Assembly: GCA_945952345.1 (NCBI GenBank)
Contig: CAMFIS010000019.1
Span: forward strand, 1-32,140
From: an uncultured Fimbriimonas sp.
Lineage (GTDB): Bacteria > Armatimonadota > Fimbriimonadia > Fimbriimonadales > Fimbriimonadaceae
Direction of reading: 5' to 3'
DNA length: 32,140 nucleotides
In this document: positions 14,066 through 20,908 of the stretch, one piece after another
Position numbering within the stretch: position 1 is the stretch's first letter
Layout of the letters: the number at the start of each line of letters is the position of its first letter
Notes under the pieces: generated by a model
The model's input: only the letters and a program-made list of their open reading frames with translations
Database searches by the model: none
Told to the model about the DNA's origin: nothing
Position numbers and translations under genes: made by a program

Positions 14066-15544
14066 TTACCTTCCGCCTCGATTATCACCAGCGAGGGTGA
14101 GAGGGCTGTTGGCCTTAATGAAGTCAACAAAGGCGTCGATATCGCTGAGACCGGTATCTAGCTTCTTCGCTTCCTTGAGCGTTGCGAGGTTGTCGCCACC
14201 ACCGGCCATAAAGTTATTCACCACGACTTTGTAGGTCTTGGCAGGATCGAGAGGTTGGCCGTTGATGACGACATTTGTCGCATCGCGATTAAAGCTCGTT
14301 CCCTTGCTCGGAATGAGCGAACCCTTACTGTCGTTGATGACTTGGATAACCTGAGCGCCCGTGAGTTCGCAGATAACCAATGAATTTCGGAATGGGCAAA
14401 CCGAGTTCGCGGCATTGAAGGTGATCTTGCCCGCTTCGAGATTGGAGCGAACGCCACCCGGGTTCATGAGGGCAAAGTCGACGCCGAGCTTTTTGGTCGC
14501 CATGAGGTACGAGTCAGCGACGAAGTAGCCGACCTTCACCTTGTCGGTGAACGCCTCGGACGAGGTGCCGAGGACCGCGCCGCCCATAGCGGTAACCGGG
14601 ATGCGGAAGGCATCGACGAGTTTGGCGATTTCAGGATCTTCGGGGATGGAAGCATCGACCACGATCGGCTTCGCCTCGATGACTTTAGTCAACTTCCCTT
14701 TCGCATCGAACTGGACCTTGATGTCTCCAAAGACCTTGCCCCACTCCCAAGCTTGGACAATTGGCACTTCGACGCCGTCGGCGTCTTTGACGATGGTGGG
14801 ATAGGGTCCACCAGGCGCGCGCCAACCGTCGAGGGCCGGAGTTCCGAGCGGAGTATGGCTATGTCCACCGACGATGAGATCGACGTTGTGGAGTTTTCGC
14901 GCCAGCTGCTGGTCTTCTTCGTAACCGATGTGGCTGAGCACGATGATTTTGTTGACGCCTTGCGCCGTGAGTTCATCGACAGCTTTCTGGCACGGCTTCA
15001 GGTGCTCTTGGAAGGTGAGGGTATCGGCGCCGAGGGTGATGTTTCCGGTGGTGTCGGTAATGAGACCGACGACACCGATCTTCATTCCGTCGACGGTGAG
15101 GACGGTGTAGGGCTTGATGACTTTGGCGAGTTCGGGCTCGCGGCTCATGTCGATGTTGCTCGCGAGCATGGGGAAATTGACGTGCTTGCAGTACTCGACG
15201 AGGTTCGGAATGCCCTTATCGAACTCGTGATTGCCGAGGCAGGATGCGTCGTAGCCCATTCGGCTGAGGATGGCGGCTTCGGAAAGTCCACCGTAGATAT
15301 TGAAGTAAAGCGTTCCTTGGAAGCAGTCGCCGGCGTTGAGCAGGATGACATTTTTCTCTTTCGCGCGGGTCTGCTTGATGATGGTGGTGATGCGGGCGAG
15401 ACCGCCGTAGGTCTTGCCTTTGATCGCGGTCGGTTCCTCGTGAGCATGGATGTCATTGCTGTGGAGGATCGTGAGAGTGAGAGGCTTCTGGGCGACGCAC
15501 GCACCGGCAAGGATGATCGCGGACAGAGCAGAAAGAAAACGCAT
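14066..15544 (-). CDS. UshA-like secreted 5'-nucleotidase / 2',3'-cyclic phosphodiesterase
   Basis: This 492-residue protein begins with a signal peptide (MRFLSALSAIILAGACVAQ). The metallophosphatase domain shows HSNDIHAHEE (D31, H33), LNAGDCFQG, LGNHEFDKG, LSHIGYEED and GGHSHTP, which supply the two-metal centre. The C-terminal 5'-nucleotidase domain (about 330-492) contains NPGGVRSNLEAG and the substrate-clamp region ending in KVVVNNFMAGGGDNL. It should act in the periplasm or outside the cell and release phosphate and nucleosides from nucleotides. It is transcribed divergently from the VOC gene with 47 bases between them. Exact substrate preference cannot be read from sequence. Confidence 0.92.
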   Translation of the reverse strand: MRFLSALSAIILAGACVAQKPLTLTILHSNDIHAHEEPTAIKGKTYGGLARITTIIKQTRAKEKNVILLNAGDCFQGTLYFNIYGGLSEAAILSRMGYDASCLGNHEFDKGIPNLVEYCKHVNFPMLASNIDMSREPELAKVIKPYTVLTVDGMKIGVVGLITDTTGNITLGADTLTFQEHLKPCQKAVDELTAQGVNKIIVLSHIGYEEDQQLARKLHNVDLIVGGHSHTPLGTPALDGWRAPGGPYPTIVKDADGVEVPIVQAWEWGKVFGDIKVQFDAKGKLTKVIEAKPIVVDASIPEDPEIAKLVDAFRIPVTAMGGAVLGTSSEAFTDKVKVGYFVADSYLMATKKLGVDFALMNPGGVRSNLEAGKITFNAANSVCPFRNSLVICELTGAQVIQVINDSKGSLIPSKGTSFNRDATNVVINGQPLDPAKTYKVVVNNFMAGGGDNLATLKEAKKLDTGLSDIDAFVDFIKANSPLTLAGDNRGGR

Positions 15545-15591
15545 CCTGTTAGTTTATCCAGGGACATGTTAAGGAGAGGTAACCTCGCGCC

Positions 15592-15972
15592 ATGAACGTG
15601 CGATACTTCGTCTCCGATGTGGAAAAGTCCATCGCCTTCTATCGCGACCTGTTGGGCTTTGAACTCGTGGTGCAGTGGGGACCGGCGTTCGCAATTGTTT
15701 CGCTCGATAAGGGAAATCAGTTGTGGCTGAGCGGTCCGGGAACTTCGGCGGCTACGGCGGCGGCGGATTCTGGATTCTCAGGTTCTTTGGCTGGGGGTTG
15801 GAACCGGATCGTGGTTCCTGTTCATAATCTCGAGACTGTCCTTCCGGGGCTGATCGAGAAAGGAATGAACGTCCGGATTGGATTGGTGAGCGGTCCGGGT
15901 GGTAAGCAAGTTTTGATCGACGATCCGGACGGGAATCCCATCGAGCTGTTCGATCCGAATTTGAAAATGTGA
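15592..15972 (+). CDS. VOC-superfamily (glyoxalase/bleomycin-resistance-like) protein
   Basis: The short protein (126 residues) has the two beta-alpha-beta-beta-beta halves of the vicinal-oxygen-chelate fold. It opens with VRYFVSDVEKSIAFYRDLLGFEL and ends with the characteristic DPDGNPIELFDP. The glutamate of IELF is the usual metal ligand of the second half. Members include glyoxalases, dioxygenases and antibiotic-binding proteins, and nothing here singles out one of them. AAGGAGAGG lies upstream of the ATG. The 3' end of the gene is repeated 164 bases downstream as an orphan fragment. Confidence 0.88.
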   Translation: MNVRYFVSDVEKSIAFYRDLLGFELVVQWGPAFAIVSLDKGNQLWLSGPGTSAATAAADSGFSGSLAGGWNRIVVPVHNLETVLPGLIEKGMNVRIGLVSGPGGKQVLIDDPDGNPIELFDPNLKM

Positions 15973-16048
15973 GTTGGCAAGCTCGAGGGCCGTCGGCAAT
16001 CCCAAGGTTCGCCCAACTGTTTCGATTGACTTGGTGGACTGGGCTCAC

Positions 16049-16070
16049 CTATCCCTTCACCAAGGGATAG
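16049..16070. terminator. Perfect hairpin after the VOC gene
   Basis: CTATCCCTT (16049-16057) and AAGGGATAG (16062-16070) form a 9-bp stem with a CACC loop. It is 76 bases after the VOC stop and just before the VOC remnant. No U-tract follows, so it may be a weak or factor-assisted terminator, or simply a repeat. Confidence 0.45.
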
Positions 16071-16085
16071 CTTGAGACTTGCCGC

Positions 16086-16136
16086 GATCCAGATGGGAAT
16101 CCGATCGAGCTGTTCGATCCGAATTTGAAGATGTGA
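16086..16136 (+). pseudogene. Orphan 3' end of a second VOC gene
   Basis: These 51 bases encode DPDGNPIELFDPNLKM followed by TGA, identical in protein to the end of the VOC gene at 15922-15972. The two DNA copies differ at four positions, and all four are silent third-codon positions. There is no open frame or start upstream to make a complete protein, so this is the remnant of a paralogous VOC gene or of a partial duplication. Weak similarity seems to continue past the stop (GAGTTG...GGTCG words in both). Confidence 0.75.
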
Positions 16137-16178
16137 CTGGAGTTGTGAGCTTGGTAGGCGGTCGTAACTGTTCATGCA

Positions 16179-16194
16179 GCGAAGCGGGCTTCGC
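16179..16194. repeat. Short hairpin downstream of carB (distal)
   Basis: GCGAAGC (16179-16185) and GCTTCGC (16188-16194) are perfect 7-base arms around GG. It sits in tandem with the palindrome at 16203-16220 in the space behind carB. No T-tract is present. Confidence 0.45.
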
Positions 16195-16202
16195 AGGCCA
16201 AA

Positions 16203-16220
16203 GCTAACGCAGGCGTTAGC
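16203..16220 (-). terminator. Palindromic hairpin directly after carB
   Basis: GCTAACGC (16203-16210) and GCGTTAGC (16213-16220) form a near-perfect 18-base palindrome, 15 bases beyond the carB stop. On the minus strand it is followed by TTTGGCC, a poor U-tract. It may end carB transcription or be a dispersed repeat; a second hairpin follows at 16179-16194. Its presence argues against a continuing second half of carB. Confidence 0.45.
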
Positions 16221-16235
16221 ACTCCCAGAGAGAGC

Positions 16236-17888
16236 CTAGGCCCTTACAACGTCGTCTTGTGTCTCGAAAGTGCCGTAATAGTACGGAGTTTTAGATTCGA
16301 ATTCGCCGGCGCAGGTGTCGACCATCTTGAAGACGGGCTGGACCTTGAATGATTCGATCACAGAGGAAAGCTTGGCATTAAATGCGTCGTCGCTTCCCTT
16401 CGCGATGTCATAGATCGCTGGGCTCGGGAAGCCGATCATGAAGGCGCGATGCACGAGGTCGTCAAGGTCTGCACCCGAGGACGAAGCTGACGCCAGTTCA
16501 GTTTCGATGTCGAGCAGGTTCTGCATCTTGCGCAGGAACCAGCGGTCGACCTTACAAATCTTGTTGACGCGCTCGACACCCCAACCTCGGCGCAGGGCCT
16601 CGGCGATGGCCCAGAGCCTTTCGTCGGTGGGCTGCTTGACGGATGCTTCGAGGTCAGTGTCGTTTTGAGCTTGGAATTTGGGGTGGCGAAGGTCTTTTTG
16701 CTTGATCTCAAGTCCGCGGACGGCTTTCATGAAAGCGGCCTCAAACGTCCGATCGATCGCCATCACTTCGCCTGTCGCCTTCATTTGAGTGAACAGCGTG
16801 CGGTCGCCTTGAGCGAATTTGTCGAACGGCCAGCGCGGAATCTTGACCACGCAGTAGTCGAGAGCGGGCTCGAACGCGGCTTTGGTGGTTCCGGTGACCT
16901 GGTTTTGAATCTGATCGAGCGTCATTCCGATCGCGATCTTGGCGGCGACGCGTGCGATCGGATAACCCGTAGCCTTTGAAGCCAGTGCAGAAGAGCGTGA
17001 GACGCGGGGATTAACCTCGATGATGTAGTAGTCAAAGCTATCCGGGTTCACTGTCATCTGCACGTTGCAGCCGCCTTCGATACCGAGGGCGGAGATGATC
17101 TTCAGCGAGGCCGTGCGGAGCATGTGGTACTCGATATCGCTGAGCGTCTGCGAGGGCGCAATGACGATGGAGTCGCCGGTATGCACGCCCATCGGGTCGA
17201 AATTCTCCATGTTGCAGACGGTGATGACCGTACCATTGGAGTCGCGCATGACTTCGTACTCGACTTCCTTCCAGCCGAGGAGCGATCGCTCGACCATGAT
17301 CTGGCTTCGCATCGAGAGCTTGAGTCCCTTGCGGCCCGTCTCCCAGAGTTCTTCTCGGGTGTTGGCGATTCCGCCGCCGGTTCCACCTAGCGTGTAAGCG
17401 GGGCGGATGATACAAGGATACGGGACTTCGTCGAGAATGGCTTCAAGCTCGGCTTCGGTGGTGACGATCCAGCTTTCAGGAACGGGCTCCTTGATCTCGC
17501 GCATGAGTGAGCGGAAGCTTTCGCGGTCTTCGGCCTGCTTGATCGCACTGAGAGGAGTTCCCAGGACCTTGATGTTGTACTTGTCGAGTACTCCAGAGTC
17601 TTCCAGCTGCGTGGCAAGGTTGAGGCCAGTTTGTCCGCCAAGCGTTGGCAGAAGGGCGTCCGGTCGTTCGCGCTCGATGACTCGGGTACAGAACTCAACT
17701 GTCATTGGCTCGATGTAAAGCGCGTCGGCCACGCCAGGATCGGTCATGATGGTGGCCGGGTTGCTGTTGATGAGGACGACTTCGTGTCCTTCTTCTTTCA
17801 GGCTCTTGCAGGCTTGGGTGCCTGCGTAATCGAACTCCGCTGCTTGGCCAATTACGATGGGTCCGGAGCCGATTACAAGTACTTTCAC
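16236..17888 (-). CDS. carB: Carbamoyl-phosphate synthase large subunit, N-terminal half only
   Basis: The 550-residue protein matches only the first half of CarB, which is normally about 1070 residues. It contains the carboxyphosphate ATP-grasp domain ([87 protein letters not shown]). The oligomerisation domain follows to [19 protein letters not shown]. It then stops at the linker where the second ATP-grasp domain should begin. The start is taken as GTG at 17888 because KVLVIGSGP follows immediately; the frame stays open upstream without family similarity. The half synthesises carboxyphosphate and carbamate from bicarbonate, ATP and ammonia from CarA, and needs a second half to make carbamoyl phosphate. 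No such gene is in the window. Split CarB pairs are known in Aquifex and some methanogens. Confidence 0.95.
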   Translation of the reverse strand: MKVLVIGSGPIVIGQAAEFDYAGTQACKSLKEEGHEVVLINSNPATIMTDPGVADALYIEPMTVEFCTRVIERERPDALLPTLGGQTGLNLATQLEDSGVLDKYNIKVLGTPLSAIKQAEDRESFRSLMREIKEPVPESWIVTTEAELEAILDEVPYPCIIRPAYTLGGTGGGIANTREELWETGRKGLKLSMRSQIMVERSLLGWKEVEYEVMRDSNGTVITVCNMENFDPMGVHTGDSIVIAPSQTLSDIEYHMLRTASLKIISALGIEGGCNVQMTVNPDSFDYYIIEVNPRVSRSSALASKATGYPIARVAAKIAIGMTLDQIQNQVTGTTKAAFEPALDYCVVKIPRWPFDKFAQGDRTLFTQMKATGEVMAIDRTFEAAFMKAVRGLEIKQKDLRHPKFQAQNDTDLEASVKQPTDERLWAIAEALRRGWGVERVNKICKVDRWFLRKMQNLLDIETELASASSSGADLDDLVHRAFMIGFPSPAIYDIAKGSDDAFNAKLSSVIESFKVQPVFKMVDTCAGEFESKTPYYYGTFETQDDVVRA

Positions 17889-17971
17889 TAAAGGTACAGA
17901 GTACCTCAGCGGCGACCATCGAGCCACGCGGCACGAGCACTTTTTGTCGTTCGCAAAAGTCTTCACTGCCT

Positions 17972-18012
17972 CACTGATAAGCTCTGCTCGTTCCTCGCGT
18001 CGCGTATCAGTG
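17972..18012. promoter_or_regulatory. Inverted repeat upstream of carB
   Basis: CACTGATA (17972-17979) and TATCAGTG (18005-18012) are perfect 8-base arms separated by 25 bases. They lie between the terminator at 18029-18067 and the carB start at 17888, so they fall in the carB promoter or leader. The site could be an operator or, in RNA, the base of a long stem. No PyrR-type binding loop is recognised. Confidence 0.4.
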
Positions 18013-18028
18013 CCACGTTTTGATCGAA

Positions 18029-18067
18029 GCAAAAAGGACAGAGACTGATTGTCTCTGTCCTTTTTGC
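18029..18067. terminator. Strong hairpin terminator, usable on both strands
   Basis: A perfect 17-bp stem (18029-18045 with 18051-18067) carries a 5-base loop. The arms begin GCAAAAAGG and end CCTTTTTGC, so a T-run closes the stem whichever way it is read. It follows the stop of the 79-residue gene by 16 bases and separates the prepilin operon from carB. Confidence 0.92.
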
Positions 18068-18083
18068 GTTTAGGTTAGAACGG

Positions 18084-18323
18084 CTAGTTACCAGCGAGGG
18101 CCGATTCTTTGGCTTCTTGATTCTTAGCATCGACCGGGGCGTTGCCTTTGGCCTGTGCCTCGAGAGCCAGTTCCTTCTCTGACTTGTGTCCGGCCGGTGT
18201 GTTCACCACGGCCTCCACATGAGGAGTCTCCGAGTTCATGGTCTTCATGACCTGCCATCCTCCAACGAGGACGGCAAGAACAATAACGCCAATGAGAAGA
18301 CCCTTCTTCAGATTTTCACTCAT
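18084..18323 (-). CDS. Small single-span membrane protein, prepilin operon partner
   Basis: The protein has 79 residues. A short basic start is followed by one membrane helix (about 8-26, GLLIGVIVLAVLVGGW). The rest is a hydrophilic, Glu/Lys/Ala-rich tail with no recognised motif. Its ATG directly abuts the stop codon of the prepilin-like gene and it is followed by a strong terminator, so the two genes form a bicistronic operon. A role in assembly or export of the upstream protein is an inference from position only. Confidence 0.65.
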   Translation of the reverse strand: MSENLKKGLLIGVIVLAVLVGGWQVMKTMNSETPHVEAVVNTPAGHKSEKELALEAQAKGNAPVDAKNQEAKESALAGN

Positions 18324-19217
18324 CTATTTGTAACCTTCGTCCCAGTGGATAAGGTTCTTTTTGTAGAGCGCTTTGGCATTGACCGGGTCGGTAATCCACA
18401 TTCGATCCATGATCATCGAGCGATCGATGGTTTTGGTGTGGCCGTCGGCAAATCCCCAGTTGGTCTTGAGCGTGTATGCGCCAAGCGACATGAAGTCGCT
18501 GGTGCACCAAGCTGCGCCAACAGAAGTCTGTCCGGGCCAGGTCGCGAGCGAACCGGGAAGGTCCGATGGCGGGAATGCGTATTGCCGTTGGTCGGCACGG
18601 TGCTGCATTAGGCCGTTCCAGTAGGACCAGGAGATGTAGCTCGGCATGAGCCAGATCGTCGCTGCCGGAGCGCCAACTTGGCTTGCGTTGAGAGAACCGG
18701 TGCGAACCGTTCCGCCCGCCGGAATCGAGCCATCGGCGTTTGTGGCCAGCCAACCGGCGATACCGAAGGCATAGGGCAGCGCAGCGCTGGTGTTCATGAT
18801 GTTTTGGCTACCGTTATAGCTAAAAACATAACTCACCGGACCGCCCGTAGCTGCCGAGCCATAGCCGGTAGAAGGCGAGTCGCAGCGTGCGACGCTGTCG
18901 TTGGGCGAAGCCCAGATTTGCTTGTTCTTAACGTAAGGGACGAGCAGAATGTGTCCCGATTGGATTTGCGGGCCGGTGACAACTGCCTGCCAGTTGGATG
19001 GGCCAACACGCAAGAGTGGATAGACATCATCGTTGTCACCCATGTACATCATGGTTCCGGTCAGGAGCTGTTTGTTGTTCGAGATGTCGGCGGTCTTCTT
19101 GGCCGCCTCCTTTGCCTGGGCAAAGACCGGGAAAAGGATAGCCGCAAGGATGGCTATGATGGCAATAACTACGAGCAGTTCAATAAGTGTAAATGCCCGA
19201 TTTCGAATAGTATTCAT
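18324..19217 (-). CDS. Prepilin-headed secreted protein (H-X9-DG type)
   Basis: The protein (297 residues) starts with a type IV prepilin-like head: basic MNTIRNRA, then [15 protein letters not shown], then a long hydrophobic helix. The residue before the phenylalanine is Ala rather than the usual Gly. After the helix come [32 protein letters not shown] and, near the C-terminus, [11 protein letters not shown]. This is the arrangement of the large DUF1559-like families of Planctomycetes and Armatimonadota, probably pseudopilins of a type II-like secretion or pilus system. GGAG lies nine bases before the ATG. A promoter is visible at 19284-19312 and a hairpin lies at the start of the predicted leader. 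The next gene abuts its stop. Confidence 0.93.
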   Translation of the reverse strand: MNTIRNRAFTLIELLVVIAIIAILAAILFPVFAQAKEAAKKTADISNNKQLLTGTMMYMGDNDDVYPLLRVGPSNWQAVVTGPQIQSGHILLVPYVKNKQIWASPNDSVARCDSPSTGYGSAATGGPVSYVFSYNGSQNIMNTSAALPYAFGIAGWLATNADGSIPAGGTVRTGSLNASQVGAPAATIWLMPSYISWSYWNGLMQHRADQRQYAFPPSDLPGSLATWPGQTSVGAAWCTSDFMSLGAYTLKTNWGFADGHTKTIDRSMIMDRMWITDPVNAKALYKKNLIHWDEGYK

Positions 19218-19259
19218 GTTTTGAATCTCCGAAAGGATTTGAAAATATTAGGGCAGGAG

Positions 19260-19275
19260 CCTGGAGTGAACCAGG
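19260..19275 (-). promoter_or_regulatory. 5'-leader hairpin of the prepilin mRNA
   Basis: CCTGG (19260-19264) and CCAGG (19271-19275) form a 5-bp stem with a 6-base loop. If transcription starts about seven bases after the -10 element (near 19277), the hairpin is at the very 5' end of the mRNA. Such hairpins often protect transcripts from decay. Confidence 0.4.
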
Positions 19276-19283
19276 ACATTTCC

Positions 19284-19312
19284 ATTCTAACAGTTTTATT
19301 AAGACAAGGCAA
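19284..19312 (-). promoter_or_regulatory. Predicted promoter of the prepilin operon
   Basis: On the minus strand TTGCCT (19312-19307) and TAGAAT (19289-19284) are separated by exactly 17 bases. They match the -35 and -10 consensus at four and five of six positions. The inferred start near 19277 gives a leader of about 60 bases to the ATG at 19217. Confidence 0.6.
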
Positions 19313-19336
19313 AGAAATGAATGAAAATAACTCGAT

Positions 19337-19681
19337 CTAACGAACGAAGTGAATTTCTACGATCTGAATGCCTGCGAATAGAAAAAGGCAATCCAGCACC
19401 GGTTTGCTCTTCGCGATCTCACGGGCATCGTTGAAAGAGCTTTTCTTGATGTCGCCCGGGAGTCCGTTTTCGGAACTCATGTAAGTTGTCGCGTCGTCCG
19501 GCGACGGAAAACAAGCGAGACCATTGACTTGCATGCCGTCGGGAGTCGTGGCATTGTTGCAGGCAAATCGATTGTCGCCCACCGAGATGAGATAAATCTC
19601 CTCGGGAAATGATCCAAAGGACCCCATCAAATCCTCTTCGAGAGAGGTGATCAGTGGATTGTCGATAATCTCAATGGCCAT
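19337..19681 (-). CDS. Small unknown protein translationally coupled to carA
   Basis: The start at 19681 gives 114 residues (MAIEIIDNPLITSLEED). The frame is open further upstream inside carA, but that part is the shadow of CarA codons. The ATG lies eleven bases inside the end of carA, so translation is probably coupled. The protein is acidic at its N-terminus and has GSFPEEIYLISVGDNRFACNN, then CFPSPDDATTYM, then a C-terminal hydrophobic stretch (LDCLFLFAGIQIVEIHFV). I recognise no family. Its place directly after carA would suit an accessory of carbamoyl-phosphate or arginine/pyrimidine metabolism, but that is positional inference only. Confidence 0.65.
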   Translation of the reverse strand: MAIEIIDNPLITSLEEDLMGSFGSFPEEIYLISVGDNRFACNNATTPDGMQVNGLACFPSPDDATTYMSSENGLPGDIKKSSFNDAREIAKSKPVLDCLFLFAGIQIVEIHFVR

Positions 19682-20774
19682 GGCGCATCTTCTCGACGAA
19701 TTGAGCGAAGTAAGGACGAGAGTCCCACGGACCGGGCGCCGCTTCGGGGTGGTATTGGATGCTCCAGGCGTCGGCATCCTTGATTCGAATGCCTTCGACC
19801 GTGTTATCGTTCACGTTGATTTGGGTCACGGTGGCGCGGGTTCCGCTTAAGGAATTGGGATCGACTGCATAGCCGTGGTTTTGGCTCGTGATCGTGACCT
19901 TGCCGGTCTCGAGGTCCTTGATGGCGTGGTTGCTGCCGCGGTGGCCAAACTTCAGCTTGTAGGTCTCACCGCCCGCGGCGTGGCACAGAAGTTGGTTGCC
20001 GAGACAGATGCCGAACATGGGTCTCGTTCCCACCAGTTTCTTGACCGTTTCGATGACCGGGCCTAGCCGCTTGGGATCTCCGGGGCCAGGGCTGAGGAGG
20101 ATGCCATCGGGATTGTAGGCGAGGATTTCCTCGGCAGTCGCGGTGCAAGGCACGACGATGGGTCGGCAGCCGGCGCTCCAAAACCTTCGGAGGATATTGA
20201 ATTTGAGTCCGCAGTCGAGGACCACGAGTCTTGGTCTGCCCTCGGGATCGTCTTCGTCGATGGCTTCCCTTCCCGATCGGCCCCACTTATAGGGTGACTT
20301 CGTCGAGACATGGAAGACGAAATCCGAATCGTCATACCGACTGGAGGCGCTAAGGGCGGCTTTGCCTTGCTCTGGGCTTTCACAGATGACCCCTTGGGTA
20401 ACGCCCGCGCTGCGGATGTGCTTGGTGATCATTCGGGTGTCGAGCCCCTGGATACCGGCGATATTGCGCTCAACGAGGAGTTGGTGAAGCGTTTTGGCGG
20501 ACCGCCAGTTGCTGGGTTCGTCGCAGGCTTCGCGAACAACGAAGCCAGAAACTTGGATTCGGTCGGATTCGAAATCGTCGTCGTTGATGCCGTAGTTGCC
20601 CACGAGTGGGTAGGTGAGCATCACGATTTGGCCCGCGTAGCTAGGGTCCGTCAGGATTTCTTGGTAGCCGGTCATGCCGGTGTTGAAGACCACTTCTCCA
20701 ACCGAATCGGTCGACGCTCCTAGGGCGGTTCCCTCGAATACTGAGCCGTCACTGAGGAGGAGATAGCGCTTCAA
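19671..20774 (-). CDS. carA: Carbamoyl-phosphate synthase small subunit (glutamine amidotransferase)
   Basis: The 367-residue length is normal. The N-terminal CPSase domain shows GEVVFNTGMTGYQEILTDPSYAGQ and GIQGLDTRMIT. The class I amidotransferase domain shows LSPGPGDP, the nucleophile C257 in GICLGNQ, FGHRGSNH, and the catalytic pair H342 and E344 in QYHPEAAPGP. It releases ammonia from glutamine and channels it to the large subunit for arginine and pyrimidine synthesis. The usual CLGHQ is CLGNQ here, with the catalytic triad intact. The start is a TTG without a clear ribosome site. Only half of its partner CarB is encoded in the window, about 1.8 kb downstream. Confidence 0.96.
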   Translation of the reverse strand: MKRYLLLSDGSVFEGTALGASTDSVGEVVFNTGMTGYQEILTDPSYAGQIVMLTYPLVGNYGINDDDFESDRIQVSGFVVREACDEPSNWRSAKTLHQLLVERNIAGIQGLDTRMITKHIRSAGVTQGVICESPEQGKAALSASSRYDDSDFVFHVSTKSPYKWGRSGREAIDEDDPEGRPRLVVLDCGLKFNILRRFWSAGCRPIVVPCTATAEEILAYNPDGILLSPGPGDPKRLGPVIETVKKLVGTRPMFGICLGNQLLCHAAGGETYKLKFGHRGSNHAIKDLETGKVTITSQNHGYAVDPNSLSGTRATVTQINVNDNTVEGIRIKDADAWSIQYHPEAAPGPWDSRPYFAQFVEKMRHGH

Positions 20775-20908
20775 TCTAAAAGAAGATGATACCCGGCGAG
20801 GCGGTTCTCAGGGGGCATTTCTGGCGATGTTTGGGATGAATTGACTGAACTATCGAAGCAATGACTCTATTCTTCTTCAATCGTCACCAACCCTTGAGAA
20901 AGGGGACT

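Noticed and set aside
17889-18032. In-frame extension of carB upstream to an ATG at 18032
   Set aside because: CarB similarity begins at the GTG at 17888. The extension would run into the terminator stem and has no family-like residues.
20891-20904. CCCTT-GAGA-AAGGG hairpin after the GH65-like gene
   Set aside because: The stem is only five base pairs and no T-tract follows on the minus strand, so it is too weak to call a terminator.
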